Counted from the stretch's first letter, positions 42,585 through 52,082 are shown. The stretch is DNA of 64,000 bases from Pseudomonas sp. TH41 (GCF_016650695.1 NZ_JAEKFH010000006.1:310001-374000), one strand, 5' to 3'. Notes: generated by a model not told the origin, from the sequence alone. Program-made: numbers and translations.

Positions 42585-43109
42585 ATGATTCGATTGTCCA
42601 AATCGCTGTTCGCCCTGATGTGTGTGCTTTCAGGCATCAGCAGTGCTCACGCAGACGCGCCCGTCGTGATATGGCCAGAAGGCTGGGAAGTCGAAGCGGT
42701 CGCGCCCGATGACACCAAGCCAGAAGTGTCCCGTCAACGTGCAGTGAAAACCGATCAGGGTGGCACGCCGGTCATGGTGATGGAGTTGACGGTGACTCAG
42801 GTCGAGAGTGGGCATCAGGTGAATCTGCAAGGCGTCTTGCTGGAGATGCGCAAGTCGGTGCAAAAAGGCTTTTTTCAAGGCGGCTATCAAAGTGTCTGCA
42901 ACAAAATTCACGAGACTACCCTGAGTCGCTTATCGGCGCTGGAAACTACCTGCACGATCACTCAGAACGGAAGGCATGTGCTCTCGCAAACATTGGTCGC
43001 TGCGGTGGATGCCGATAAGGCCTATGTTCTTTCGTACGCGGGGCAGGCCGAGGCTTATAAGGCAAGTCAGGGCGAAATTGACGCAGCACGTAACAGCTTG
43101 AAACTTTAG
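42585..43109 (+). CDS. Putative periplasmic protein (DUF4946-like)
   Basis: The 174-residue protein has a cleavable signal peptide (MIRLSKSLFALMCVLSGISS, cut near SAHADA) and a mature part with VIWPEGWEVE, two Cys (VCNKIHE and ETTCTIT) that may pair, and a C-terminal helix. Start at ATG 42585; a GTG at 42573 is in frame. I recall similar Pseudomonas proteins under DUF4946. Function unknown. Confidence 0.65.
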   Translation: MIRLSKSLFALMCVLSGISSAHADAPVVIWPEGWEVEAVAPDDTKPEVSRQRAVKTDQGGTPVMVMELTVTQVESGHQVNLQGVLLEMRKSVQKGFFQGGYQSVCNKIHETTLSRLSALETTCTITQNGRHVLSQTLVAAVDADKAYVLSYAGQAEAYKASQGEIDAARNSLKL

Positions 43110-43241
43110 TTAAAGACTTTCATGGGCGTGGTTTTTCAGCGGGTTCTGAAGTTTTTAGATAGCCAAATGGATTAAGTAGAAAGTTAGTCGGCAAGTAGCG
43201 AGTTGATCGGCAGTGCTCGTTGAATTTAGCGGGCGCCCATG

Positions 43242-43270
43242 AAAAAGCCCTGCATTGGCAGGGCTTTTTT
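43242..43270. terminator. Bidirectional terminator between convergent genes
   Basis: AAAAAGCCCTGC and GCAGGGCTTTTTT form a strong stem with A and T tracts on the two sides. It serves the gene at 42585 (+) and the MvaU-like gene (-). Confidence 0.9.
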
Positions 43271-43284
43271 GTCACCGCGAGTGC

Positions 43285-43650
43285 TTAGCCACGCAGCCAG
43301 GAGTCAACGGTAGCTGCACCGTATTGTTCCTTCCAGGCTTTCAGGCCGCGGTGGTTGCCACCCTTGGTTTCAATCAGTTCACCGGTGTGCGGATTCTGAT
43401 AAACCTTGACCACGCGAGCGCGGCGGGTTTTAGGCGCTGTGGCGTGTTGCAGACCGGATTTTGCCGGGTTCGGATCGAGAATGGCGATGATGTCGCGCAG
43501 GCTTTTGCCGTAGGTTTTCATCAGCCCCTGGAGCTTCTCTTCGAATTCGATTTCTTTCTTGAGCCCGGCGTCGTTCTTCAGCGATTCCAGCTGCTTGAGC
43601 TGTTCTTGAAGGGCCTTTTCAGCGGCACGAAATTCAGCGAGTCTGGACAA
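43285..43650 (-). CDS. mvaU: H-NS-like xenogeneic silencer, MvaT/MvaU family
   Basis: The 121-residue protein has an N-terminal oligomerising coiled coil (SRLAEFRAAEKALQEQLKQL) and a C-terminal DNA-binding part with KVYQNPHTGELIETKGGNHR and GLKAWKEQYG. Such proteins bind AT-rich DNA and silence acquired genes. No ATG fits the family start; TTG at 43650, nine or ten bases after GGAG, gives the expected N-terminus SRLAEF. MvaU rather than MvaT is favoured by the LKNDAGLKKEIEFEEKLQGL segment, from memory. Confidence 0.88.
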   Translation of the reverse strand: MSRLAEFRAAEKALQEQLKQLESLKNDAGLKKEIEFEEKLQGLMKTYGKSLRDIIAILDPNPAKSGLQHATAPKTRRARVVKVYQNPHTGELIETKGGNHRGLKAWKEQYGAATVDSWLRG

Positions 43651-43883
43651 TATCTTTACTCCAATAGTGTGTTTGGCTGATACCAACCGCAAACAAAGCT
43701 ATAAGCCAAGAGCCTTGAAGCGACTCGGTGAGAATGGCTCACCTGCCAATCTAGCGCAGGCATGAAAAATTGTAGTAGTTAATTGGCAAAGAGTAAATCC
43801 TGACCTTTTCTTCATGTAACAGTAGTAGTCTTTTGATTCAAATGGGTGCGCCAACTCGTTGTTTCGTCGCTTAAAGTCGCTAG

Positions 43884-45419
43884 TTAATGGTGGCTTAATG
43901 CTGTAATGAACTCTGCGCCGGGCATTGGACGGCCAAAGAGATAACCTTGCAGGAAGTTCACCCCGTGAGCGGTCAGGTAATCACTCTGCTCTTCGGTTTC
44001 CACGCCTTCGGCGACGATACCCAGATCGAGTTTGGCGCAGAGTTCGATGATGGTGTCCAGAATGTGCCGGGAGAGGGCGTCGGCACCGATCATGGCGACA
44101 AAACTCTGATCGATTTTCAGATAGTCCACGTTGAACTGACGCAGATAACCCAGGCTCGAGTGTCCCGTGCCGAAGTCGTCGATGGCGATCATCACGCCGA
44201 GTTCATGAAGCTGCTCGAACAGTTGGTGGCTGATGGCGGTGGGCACGATGAGTTCGCGTTCGGTCAACTCCAATACCAGGTGGATGGAGCCCGGCGCGAA
44301 GGCACTCAGGAACTCGCGGCAATCTTCGACCAGTTCAAGGTCTTTGCAGTGACTGGCGGTGATATTGATACCGACATGAAACGGTCCGTCGAACGACGGC
44401 GAGAGTGGCCCCAGCAAGGCGGCGGTTTGTCGCATCAAGGAGCGGGTCATCGGCACGATCAGTCCAGAGTGTTCGGCAAACGGGATGAACAGGTCCGGGC
44501 TCACCAGGCCTTCCTTCGGGTGATTCCAGCGCATCAGGACTTCGGTCCCCAACCATTTTTTACTGTCACCATGGACCACCGGTTGAAAGTACGGAATGAA
44601 CTCGGCAGCTTCCAGCGCACGCAGCAGTTCATGGCTCGGCGACGACGAGCTCTTCTGCAGAAAATGCCCGATAAAGCCGGAAACCACTCCAAAAAAAATC
44701 AGCAGGCTGAACAGCGGCGGGTACTCACTGCTCATGTAGCGCCAGGTTTCACCTGCGGGAAATCCTGCTGCCACGTTGAAGGCATAACGTGAGGACGTCC
44801 GTGTGCTTGGCGCCACCGGGAAGGCGGGCAGGGCCCCTTCGTGGAACGTTGTATCGACGGATAGCCAATGGGGGCCGACTTGCAGTACCAACAATGTGTT
44901 GCGGCCGATCAGGCGCAGTACGTTACTCAGGTGATAGCCGTCCAGCGTACTCAGTGCGCCCTGTTTACCTTCACTGAGCCGGTACACCAGCAACGCGGTA
45001 TCGGGTGTCACCAGGTTGCCCTTCATCAATGACAACTCGCCTTGGGTGTAGTCGCCGGCACTGATTTTTTCCTGATAATCACCAAACAAAGAACTGCAAT
45101 AAATGGTGTTGTCCCACACCAGGCTGGTCGAACGCACAAACGGACGGCGGGTGACTTGTTCGCGCAAGGCAAGCGTAACGTCGTTGCAGTTCTGGCCGGC
45201 CAAGGGCAGCAACTCGCGCGCAGCCTGGGCGTTATTGTCGAGCATCAGGTCGAACTGGCGAATGGCGGCTTCGGCGGTCTGCTCGCTACTGTGTTGGAGC
45301 GTGCGTTCTGCTTGCAGGTAGAGAATGGCAAACCCCAGCAGTACCGGGAGTAATCCGCTCAACAGTGTCACCGCAATCCTGATCCTGCGATTGCGGCTGT
45401 TTTTGGCGCTCAGTGGCAT
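43884..45419 (-). CDS. Membrane cyclic-di-GMP phosphodiesterase (CSS-motif + EAL)
   Basis: The 511-residue protein has an N-terminal membrane segment (residues 15-33), a periplasmic CSS-motif domain of about 200 residues with Cys in IYCSSLFGD and GQNCND, a second membrane segment (LFSLLIFFGVVSGFIGHFL), and an EAL domain from about residue 268. The signature reads EVL rather than EAL (TEVLMRWNHP), but the catalytic Glu is kept. Metal residues are in NITASH, ELTERE, IDDFGTGHSSLGYL and KIDQSF, and the late EGVETEEQ is intact. It should degrade c-di-GMP under control of periplasmic thiol state. Confidence 0.9.
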   Translation of the reverse strand: MPLSAKNSRNRRIRIAVTLLSGLLPVLLGFAILYLQAERTLQHSSEQTAEAAIRQFDLMLDNNAQAARELLPLAGQNCNDVTLALREQVTRRPFVRSTSLVWDNTIYCSSLFGDYQEKISAGDYTQGELSLMKGNLVTPDTALLVYRLSEGKQGALSTLDGYHLSNVLRLIGRNTLLVLQVGPHWLSVDTTFHEGALPAFPVAPSTRTSSRYAFNVAAGFPAGETWRYMSSEYPPLFSLLIFFGVVSGFIGHFLQKSSSSPSHELLRALEAAEFIPYFQPVVHGDSKKWLGTEVLMRWNHPKEGLVSPDLFIPFAEHSGLIVPMTRSLMRQTAALLGPLSPSFDGPFHVGINITASHCKDLELVEDCREFLSAFAPGSIHLVLELTERELIVPTAISHQLFEQLHELGVMIAIDDFGTGHSSLGYLRQFNVDYLKIDQSFVAMIGADALSRHILDTIIELCAKLDLGIVAEGVETEEQSDYLTAHGVNFLQGYLFGRPMPGAEFITALSHH

Positions 45420-45819
45420 TAACGAAACCTGTCACGATGAAAGAGGGCTCTCAAATGCTGGCAGGGCGAGTCGCCTTCCAAAAAGAGTTCAGGTATGGGC
45501 CATGATAGTTGGCCTTTGACGCCTGTGTTGTTCAAACCCCTTGCGCGGGCAGGGAAAAAGGGGATTTGATACAGAAGACGGACAAATCCATTTACGCTGT
45601 GTAGAATCCGGTTACGCATACAATAATAAGTGGCTTCTGGCAGCAGACGTCTCGCCCCCAAGGGCCTTGGATCGACAATGAAGAGTTTTGGGTTCCAATT
45701 GATCTACGGTGACTTCCTCGCCCGCAGCGTGCGGGGCATCTCCTGTGCGCCACCCGCCGGTCAGCATTGCTAGTAACTAACGTTCCGTTAATTCTAAAAA
45801 TGATGATGAGGCGCCAACC
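45420..45819. other. Divergent regulatory gap upstream of hpd and the EAL gene
   Basis: This 400-base gap has no supported gene. It holds a small hairpin CCCGCAGCGTGCGGG (45721-45735) and TAACGTTCCGTTA (45778-45790), a 5-bp-arm palindrome close to the hpd start that could be an operator. GATGAGGCGCC serves as the hpd ribosome site. Confidence 0.4.
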
Positions 45820-46896
45820 ATGGCAGATTTATACGAAAACCCAATGGGCCTGATGGGCTTTGAATTCATCGAATTCGCATCGCCGACCCCCAATACCCTG
45901 GAGCCGATCTTCGAGATCATGGGCTTCACCAAGGTCGCGACCCACCGCTCCAAAGACGTGCACCTGTATCGCCAGGGTCAGATCAACCTGATCCTCAACA
46001 ACGAACCGCACAGCGTGGCTTCTTACTTCGCGGCCGAACACGGCCCATCGGTGTGCGGCATGGCGTTTCGGGTCAAGGACTCGCAAAAAGCCTACAAGCG
46101 TGCGCTGGAACTCGGCGCCCAGCCGATTCACATCGAAACCGGCCCGATGGAACTGCACCTGCCGGCAATCAAAGGCATCGGCGGTGCGCCGCTGTACCTG
46201 ATCGACCGTTTCGGCGAAGGCAGCTCGATCTACGACATCGACTTCGTGTTCATCGACGGCGTTGACCGCAATCCAGAAGGCGCGGGCCTGAAGATCATCG
46301 ATCACCTGACCCACAACGTGTATCGCGGTCGCATGGCCTACTGGGCCAACTTCTACGAGAAGCTGTTCAACTTCCGCGAGATCCGTTACTTCGACATCAA
46401 GGGCGAATACACCGGCCTGACCTCCAAGGCCATGACCGCGCCGGATGGCATGATCCGCATCCCGTTGAACGAAGAATCGTCCAAGGGCGCCGGGCAGATC
46501 GAAGAATTCCTGATGCAGTTCAACGGTGAGGGCATCCAGCACGTGGCCTTCCTCAGCGATAACCTGCTGGACACCTGGGATCGCCTGAAAAAAATCGGCA
46601 TGCGCTTCATGACCGCGCCGCCGGACACCTATTACGAAATGCTTGAAGGCCGTTTGCCAAACCATGGCGAGCCGGTCGATCAACTGCAAGCGCGCGGGAT
46701 TCTGCTGGACGGTTCGTCCGAGTCGGGCGACAAGCGTCTGCTGTTGCAGATCTTCTCGGAAACCCTTATGGGCCCGGTGTTCTTCGAGTTCATTCAGCGT
46801 AAAGGCGATGATGGTTTCGGTGAAGGCAACTTCAAGGCACTGTTCGAATCCATCGAACGCGACCAGGTTCGTCGTGGCGTACTCTCGACCGATTAA
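45820..46896 (+). CDS. hpd: 4-hydroxyphenylpyruvate dioxygenase
   Basis: The 358-residue enzyme converts 4-hydroxyphenylpyruvate to homogentisate in tyrosine catabolism. It is a two-domain VOC protein with iron ligands H in DHLTHNVYRGRM, H in IQHVAFLSD and Glu in GPVFFEFIQRKGDDGFGEGN. Length fits the Pseudomonas enzyme. It stands alone on the + strand, with a REPIN directly after its stop. Confidence 0.96.
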   Translation: MADLYENPMGLMGFEFIEFASPTPNTLEPIFEIMGFTKVATHRSKDVHLYRQGQINLILNNEPHSVASYFAAEHGPSVCGMAFRVKDSQKAYKRALELGAQPIHIETGPMELHLPAIKGIGGAPLYLIDRFGEGSSIYDIDFVFIDGVDRNPEGAGLKIIDHLTHNVYRGRMAYWANFYEKLFNFREIRYFDIKGEYTGLTSKAMTAPDGMIRIPLNEESSKGAGQIEEFLMQFNGEGIQHVAFLSDNLLDTWDRLKKIGMRFMTAPPDTYYEMLEGRLPNHGEPVDQLQARGILLDGSSESGDKRLLLQIFSETLMGPVFFEFIQRKGDDGFGEGNFKALFESIERDQVRRGVLSTD

Positions 46897-46914
46897 GCCG
46901 AGTCAGCGATAAAA

Positions 46915-46997
46915 CTGTAGGAGCGAGCTTGCTCGCGATGGTGTGTCAGTTGACATCTATTTAGCTGACCCACCATCGCGAGCAAGCTCGCTCCTAC
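46915..46997. repeat. REPIN, near-identical to the one at 47992
   Basis: TGTAGGAGCGAGCTTGCTCG, spacer GTGTGTCAGTTGACATCTAT-TTAGCTGACCCAC, and the inverted unit. Arms and spacer match the copy at 47992-48074 except for a few bases. It lies between hpd and rarD. Confidence 0.9.
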
Positions 46998-47012
46998 GTT
47001 GTTTTGAGTAGC

Positions 47013-47894
47013 TTAAGGCCTGCGTTGCCGCATCAAATGCTTGAACCCTTCAAACATCAACACCAGCACCGCCATCCAGATCGGGATATAGGTCAGCCAT
47101 TCACCGGGCTTGATACTTTCCCCCAGCAACAGGGCGACGCCGAGCAACAGCACCGGCTCGACATAACTCAGCAGCCCGAACAGGCTGAACGGCAACAGCC
47201 GGCTGGCAATGATGTAGACCACCAATGCTGACGCACTGATCACGCCGAGTATCGGGATCAGCAGCGACAACCACGGATGCTGGTCGAACACATTAAAACC
47301 TTGTTCGCCACTCTGAACGAACCAGAACGCCACGGGCAGCATCAATGCCATGTCCAGCCATAAGCCACCGAGGTTGTCTGTTGCCAGACGCTTGCGCACG
47401 ACGAAATAGGTCGGATAGCCAACGCAGACAAGCAAGGTTGCCCAGGAAAAACCACCGACCTGATACAGCTCGTTGATCACGCCCAGGCAGGCGAACACCA
47501 CGGCGACTTTTTGCAAATAGGAGAGGCGTTCGCCATAGGCGATCCGACCGGTCAGGACCATGGTCAACGGCAACAGAAAATAGCCGAGCGACACATCGAG
47601 GCTATACCCGTTGAGCGGTGCCCACATGAACAGCCAGAGTTGCACACCGAGCAGAGCCGCGGAGGCGATCAGGCCGCCGATCAACTTCGGTTGGCCGCCG
47701 ACCCGGCGCAGTAGATCGACTACACGCCGCCATTCGCCGGAGACCGCCATGAACACCGTCATGCACGGCACGGTGAGCAGCATGCGCCAGCCGTAGATTT
47801 CCACGCCGCTCAACGGCGTAAGCAACGAAGTGTAGTAATACATGACGGCAAACAGCACCGAGGCTGTGACCGATAAAGCGATACCTTTAGACAA
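47013..47894 (-). CDS. rarD: EamA-family transporter RarD
   Basis: The 293-residue inner-membrane protein has ten hydrophobic segments and RarD features: GIALSVTASVLFAVMYYYTS, GVEIYGWRMLLTVPCM and SLGYFLLPLTMVLTGRI. RarD was first linked to chloramphenicol sensitivity; its substrate is unknown. A TTG at 47894 after GAGGGCAGT gives the expected N-terminus SKGIALS; a longer form from 47972 would add unlike residues. Two near-identical REPINs flank it. Confidence 0.87.
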   Translation of the reverse strand: MSKGIALSVTASVLFAVMYYYTSLLTPLSGVEIYGWRMLLTVPCMTVFMAVSGEWRRVVDLLRRVGGQPKLIGGLIASAALLGVQLWLFMWAPLNGYSLDVSLGYFLLPLTMVLTGRIAYGERLSYLQKVAVVFACLGVINELYQVGGFSWATLLVCVGYPTYFVVRKRLATDNLGGLWLDMALMLPVAFWFVQSGEQGFNVFDQHPWLSLLIPILGVISASALVVYIIASRLLPFSLFGLLSYVEPVLLLGVALLLGESIKPGEWLTYIPIWMAVLVLMFEGFKHLMRQRRP

Positions 47895-47991
47895 ACTGCC
47901 CTCGCGAGGTTGGACGTAAAACGGGCGCAGAGGATACGTGGTTTTCGGGGTGAATATTGACCAACTGATCAACGCCTGCCAACTGTAGGAG

Positions 47992-48074
47992 GTAGGAGCG
48001 AGCTTGCTCGCGATGGTGTGTCAGTTGACAGCTATGTAGCTGACCCACCATCGCAAGCAAGCTCGCTCCTACAG
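47992..48074. repeat. REPIN, near-identical to the one at 46915
   Basis: Same arms and almost the same spacer as the 46915 copy, in the same orientation, on the other side of rarD. A short duplicated GTAGGA lies just before it (AACTGTAGGAGGTAGGAGCG). Confidence 0.9.
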
Positions 48075-48077
48075 TGG

Positions 48078-49085
48078 TTAGCGCGGTTTACGGCCGGAGA
48101 CGAAATGACTCACATCATTGAACCCCGGCGTCGACGCGTGCCCCGGCGTGACCAGCGAATCGATAAACGCCTCGTCCTCGGCCGTGATCTTCACCGCCTG
48201 ATCCTTAGTGTAGGCATCCCATTGGGCTTCGGTACGCGGCCCGACGATGGCTGAAGTCACCGCGCTGTTGTTCAGCACCCAGGCAATCGCGAATTCGACG
48301 ATGCCCACGCCACGGCCCTGGGTGTACTGCTGGATTTGCTGGGCAATGCGCAAGGACTCGACGCGCCACTCGGTTTCCAGGATGCGTTTGTCGGCACGTC
48401 CTGCGCGACTGTCGGCGTCAGGCTTCACATCCGGCGCGTATTTGCCGCTGAGCACGCCGCGCGCCAGCGGACTGTAAGGCACCACACCGAGGCCATAGTT
48501 TTGTGCGGCGCTGATCTGTTCGGCTTCGGCCTGGCGGTTGACGATGTTGTACAGCGGCTGGCTGATCACCGGCCGGTCGACACCCAGTTGGTCGGCCACA
48601 CGAATGACTTCGGCGATGCGCCAGCCGCGATAGTTCGACAGCCCCCAATAGCGGATTTTGCCTTGGCGAATCAAATCGCCGATCGCTGATACCGTGACCG
48701 CAAGCGGCGTGTTGTGGTCTTCGCGGTGCAGGTAATAGATGTCCAGGTAGTCGGTGCCCAGGCGCGTCAGGCTGGCGTCGATGCCATTGAACATATGCTT
48801 GCGGCTCAAACCGCTGCGGTTCGGCACGCCGTCCACCGGCCCGAAGCCGACCTTGGTCGCGAGCACCCATTCCTGCCGGCGACTGGCAATCGCCTCTCCG
48901 ACGATTTCTTCGGAGCGGCCGTTGGTGTAGACGTCTGCGGTGTCGATGAAATTGATGCCCTGGTCCCAGGCCTTGTCGATGATCCGCAGGGAATCTTCGG
49001 TACTGGTCTGTTCGCCGAACATCATGGTGCCCAGGGTCAGGGTGGACACCTGCAACCCCGAATGACCCAGCGTGCGGTAGCTCAT
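48078..49085 (-). CDS. Aldo/keto reductase
   Basis: The 335-residue TIM-barrel oxidoreductase has the AKR tetrad: Asp in FIDTADVYTNGRSEE with Tyr a few residues on, Lys in VLATKVGFG and His in YYLHREDHN, and NADPH-binding WGLSNY and GPRTEAQWD. ATG 49085 has AAAGGATTTCCTC upstream. Physiological substrate unknown; many relatives reduce aldehydes or ketones. A REPIN ends four bases from its stop. Confidence 0.9.
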   Translation of the reverse strand: MSYRTLGHSGLQVSTLTLGTMMFGEQTSTEDSLRIIDKAWDQGINFIDTADVYTNGRSEEIVGEAIASRRQEWVLATKVGFGPVDGVPNRSGLSRKHMFNGIDASLTRLGTDYLDIYYLHREDHNTPLAVTVSAIGDLIRQGKIRYWGLSNYRGWRIAEVIRVADQLGVDRPVISQPLYNIVNRQAEAEQISAAQNYGLGVVPYSPLARGVLSGKYAPDVKPDADSRAGRADKRILETEWRVESLRIAQQIQQYTQGRGVGIVEFAIAWVLNNSAVTSAIVGPRTEAQWDAYTKDQAVKITAEDEAFIDSLVTPGHASTPGFNDVSHFVSGRKPR

Positions 49086-49160
49086 GAGGAAATCCTTTTG
49101 CCGGTTGGAAAGGCTCAATCAAATACCAGAACAACCATGGGGGGCAACCGGATTTATCAC

Positions 49161-49244
49161 TGTAGGAGCGAGCTTGCTCGCGATGGAGTATCAGCCCACA
49201 CCTATGTGGCAGACATACCATCGCGAGCAAGCTCGCTCCTACAG
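49161..49244. repeat. REPIN (GCGAGCTTGCTCGCGA family)
   Basis: TGTAGGAGCGAGCTTGCTCG and inverse, with its own spacer (GAGTATCAGCCCACACCTAT...). It lies between the aldo/keto reductase start and the MFS gene's 3' end. Confidence 0.9.
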
Positions 49245-49254
49245 GGGATTGGTG

Positions 49255-50565
49255 TCAGGCGCGCAATGTGCGAGTCATCCGCAACGCCAACAGACTCCCA
49301 CAAACAATCACACCCGCCAGCAAATACAGCGCCGCATCGGTCGACCCGGTGCTGTCCTTGACCCAACCCACCAGGTACGGGCTGAGGAAACCCGCCATTT
49401 GCCCCATGGAGTTGATCAACGCCAGACCACCCGCGGCAGCACCGGCACTCAGCAGCGCCGTCGGCACCGGCCAGAACATCGGGAGGCCGGTGAGGGCGCC
49501 CATGGTGGCGATGGTCAGGCCGAGAATCGCGATGGCCGGGTGGGCGGCGAAGTTCACTGCGATCAGCAACCCCAGTGCCCCCATCAACATCGGCACCACC
49601 AAATGCCAGCGACGTTCTTTGCGCAAGTCCGCCGAGCGACCGACCACCAACATGAATACCGCCGCCAGCAGATACGGAATCGCGCTCAACCAACCAATCA
49701 CCAGGTTATCGCTGAAGCCCAGGTTCTTGATGATCGAGGGCAGCCAGAAGTTGATCGCATAGACGCCGCTCTGGATGCAGAAATAGATCAAACCGAAAGC
49801 CCAGATCGCCGGGTTCTTGAACACGGTGAGTAGCGAGTCGGTGGTGGTTTTCGGTTTGTTGGCCAGATCGATAGCGTGGTCGGCTTCCAGCACCGAGCGC
49901 TCGAACGGCGTAAGCCATTTTGCATTGGCGTAACTGTCGCTGAGCAGGAAGTAAGCGAGGGCGCCGAGGATCATCGTCGGAATGCCTTGCAGCAGGAACA
50001 TCCACTGCCAGCCCGCCAAACCGGCTTGCCCGGCACCGAAGTGGTTGAGGATCCATCCAGAAAACGGGCTGCCGAGCAGGCCTGACACCGGGATCGCCGA
50101 CATGAACAACGCCATGATCCGGCCACGGCGGAAGGTCGGGAACCACTGCGAGAGATAGAGCACCAGGCCCGGGAAGAATCCGGATTCGGCCGCGCCGGTG
50201 AACAGGCGCAAGGTGTAGAACTCGGTCGGCGTGGTGACGAACAGCAGGCAGGTCGAGAGCGAACCCCAGACGATCATCATCAACGCGATCCAGCGGCGCG
50301 GGCCGAATCTGGTCAACGCCAGGTTGCTCGGCACACCGCACAGCACGTAGCCAATAAAGAAAATGCCGGCGCCGAGGCCGTACACGGTTTCGCTGAACTT
50401 CAGCGCGTCGAGCATCTGCAGTTTGGCAAATCCAACGTTGACCCGGTCGAGGTAGTTGAACAGGTAGCAGATGAAAATGAAGGGGATCAAACGCAGGGTA
50501 ATGCGCTTGTAGACGGCATTTTTGTCGTCGACGATGGCCTGGGTAGCGGCGGCGCTCTGTGACAT
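49255..50565 (-). CDS. MFS transporter, anion:cation symporter type (probable sugar acid/glycerate)
   Basis: The 436-residue permease has twelve hydrophobic segments and the ACS-type motifs FICYLFNYLDRVNVGFAKLQ and GAAESGFFPGLVLYLSQWFP. ATG 50565 after AAAGAGAGAGCCACC gives a family-like start (MSQSAAATQAIVDDKN); the open frame upstream is not coding-like. It is divergent from cdaR and close to glycerate kinase, so transport of glucarate, galactarate or glycerate is likely. In-sequence evidence for the exact substrate is lacking. Confidence 0.87.
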   Translation of the reverse strand: MSQSAAATQAIVDDKNAVYKRITLRLIPFIFICYLFNYLDRVNVGFAKLQMLDALKFSETVYGLGAGIFFIGYVLCGVPSNLALTRFGPRRWIALMMIVWGSLSTCLLFVTTPTEFYTLRLFTGAAESGFFPGLVLYLSQWFPTFRRGRIMALFMSAIPVSGLLGSPFSGWILNHFGAGQAGLAGWQWMFLLQGIPTMILGALAYFLLSDSYANAKWLTPFERSVLEADHAIDLANKPKTTTDSLLTVFKNPAIWAFGLIYFCIQSGVYAINFWLPSIIKNLGFSDNLVIGWLSAIPYLLAAVFMLVVGRSADLRKERRWHLVVPMLMGALGLLIAVNFAAHPAIAILGLTIATMGALTGLPMFWPVPTALLSAGAAAGGLALINSMGQMAGFLSPYLVGWVKDSTGSTDAALYLLAGVIVCGSLLALRMTRTLRA

Positions 50566-50734
50566 GGTGGCTCTCTCTTTATTATGATTTTTTGCGATGC
50601 AAAGGGTAACGTTGATCTCCCTGAGAGTCTCGACCACCCTCGGGGCTGCTGTCTTTGTGCCTGAGCACAGGGTTCGCGGCCAAGGCCTGTGCGGGTGAAC
50701 AACCCGTCCCTCCACGCTTTCAAGGATTACCGCT

Positions 50735-51856
50735 ATGTTCGAACTCGATCACGACCTGGCCCAGGACATCGTCGACCGGGCGATGGCCATCCTGCCGTAC
50801 AACGTCAACGTCATGGACAGTCAAGGCCTGATCCTCGGGAGCGGCGAACCTGGGCGCGTCAACACCCGGCATGAAGGTGCGCAACTGGTGTTGGCCAACG
50901 GTCGCGTGGTGGAAATCGATGCGCAAACGGCGATCCACCTCAAAGGCGTGCAGCCGGGTATCAACCTGCCGCTGATGCTTGATCAACGCTTGATTGGCGT
51001 GCTGGGCATTACCGGCGAACCTGAGCAATTGCGCACCTACGCCGAGTTGGTGCGCATGACCGCCGAGATGCTCGTGGCCCAGCGCAATCAACAGGCCGAG
51101 CAGCAATGGCGGCGTCAGCGTTGCGATGACTTGCTGGCGTTGCTGCTCAGCGACTCCGGCAGTTCGCCGCGTCTGATCGATGAAGCACAGCAACTGGGCC
51201 TTAAGCCACAGATGACGCGAGTGCCGTACCTGTTCGAACTGGGCCTGGAGCACGGACCGGGGCAAACCGTCGAGGCGCTCAGTGCCTGGCTGACGTCGCG
51301 CTACCCGGACAGTTGGTGCGTGAGTTCGGCGAAGTCCTCGTTGCTGTGGTGTCGACCCGCCAGCCAGACTGTCGAGAATGATCGGCTACTGGAGAAACTC
51401 GACGGCCTCGGCTGGAACATCCTGCGTATTGCCATGGGCGGGCAGGCCGATGGCTTGACCGGTTTGCGCCGTTGCTATCGCCGTGTCGGGGACTTGCTGG
51501 CCTATGGGCGCGATGTGTTGCCGCGTTCCCGCTTGCTGACGCTCAACCGCTATCGACTGCCGGTGATGCTCTGGCGGCACCGCAACGACGATGCCCTCGA
51601 CGAACTGCTCAAGCCGTTGCGCAAAGTCATCGCCAAGGACAGCAACGGCCAACTGCTGGCGACCCTGCGCAGTTGGTGTGAACACGATGGTCAAAGCCAG
51701 GCCTGTGCCGACGCGCTGGGGATACATCGCAATAGCTTGCGCTATCGGATGGAGCGGATTGCCGAACTCAGCGGCGTTGATCCATTAAGGCTGGACGGCA
51801 TGCTCGCGCTCTACCTCGGCGTGCAGCTCCTGCCCCAGACCGACACACCTCCATAA
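50735..51856 (+). CDS. cdaR: Sugar diacid regulator CdaR
   Basis: The 373-residue regulator has the N-terminal diacid-recognition domain (LAQDIVDRAMAILPYNVNVM, then GLILGSGEPGR and GINLPLMLDQRLIGVLGITG) and a C-terminal PucR-type HTH (QACADALGIHRNSLRYRMER). CdaR activates genes for glucarate, galactarate and glycerate use. It lies divergent from the MFS gene and upstream of glycerate kinase, both likely targets. Confidence 0.93.
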   Translation: MFELDHDLAQDIVDRAMAILPYNVNVMDSQGLILGSGEPGRVNTRHEGAQLVLANGRVVEIDAQTAIHLKGVQPGINLPLMLDQRLIGVLGITGEPEQLRTYAELVRMTAEMLVAQRNQQAEQQWRRQRCDDLLALLLSDSGSSPRLIDEAQQLGLKPQMTRVPYLFELGLEHGPGQTVEALSAWLTSRYPDSWCVSSAKSSLLWCRPASQTVENDRLLEKLDGLGWNILRIAMGGQADGLTGLRRCYRRVGDLLAYGRDVLPRSRLLTLNRYRLPVMLWRHRNDDALDELLKPLRKVIAKDSNGQLLATLRSWCEHDGQSQACADALGIHRNSLRYRMERIAELSGVDPLRLDGMLALYLGVQLLPQTDTPP

Positions 51857-51871
51857 TCAAAACACAATCCT

Positions 51872-51956
51872 CTGTAGGAGCTGCCGAAGGCTGCGATCTT
51901 TTGATCTTGATTTTAAAAGCCAGATCAAAAGATCGCAGCCTTCGGCAGCTCCTACA
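51872..51956. repeat. REPIN (AGCTGCCGAAGGCTGCGATC family)
   Basis: CTGTAGGAGCTGCCGAAGGC and its inverse with an AT-rich spacer of about 10 bases (ATTTTAAAAG region). It lies between cdaR and the glycerate kinase gene. Confidence 0.9.
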
Positions 51957-52082
51957 GGGGGGGCGCGTGAATACGGGGTTTTGTGGAAATGAACAATAAT
52001 CCTCAGTGCCGCTTGTGCAGCGGACCGGCGTTATTGTTAGATCCTGCTGGCAGCATGAGCGCATTGGAACTGGAGAATTCGC

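Noticed and set aside
44335..44580. EVL in place of EAL as a sign of an inactive phosphodiesterase
   Set aside because: The catalytic Glu and the other metal-binding motifs are intact, and the middle residue is known to vary in active enzymes.
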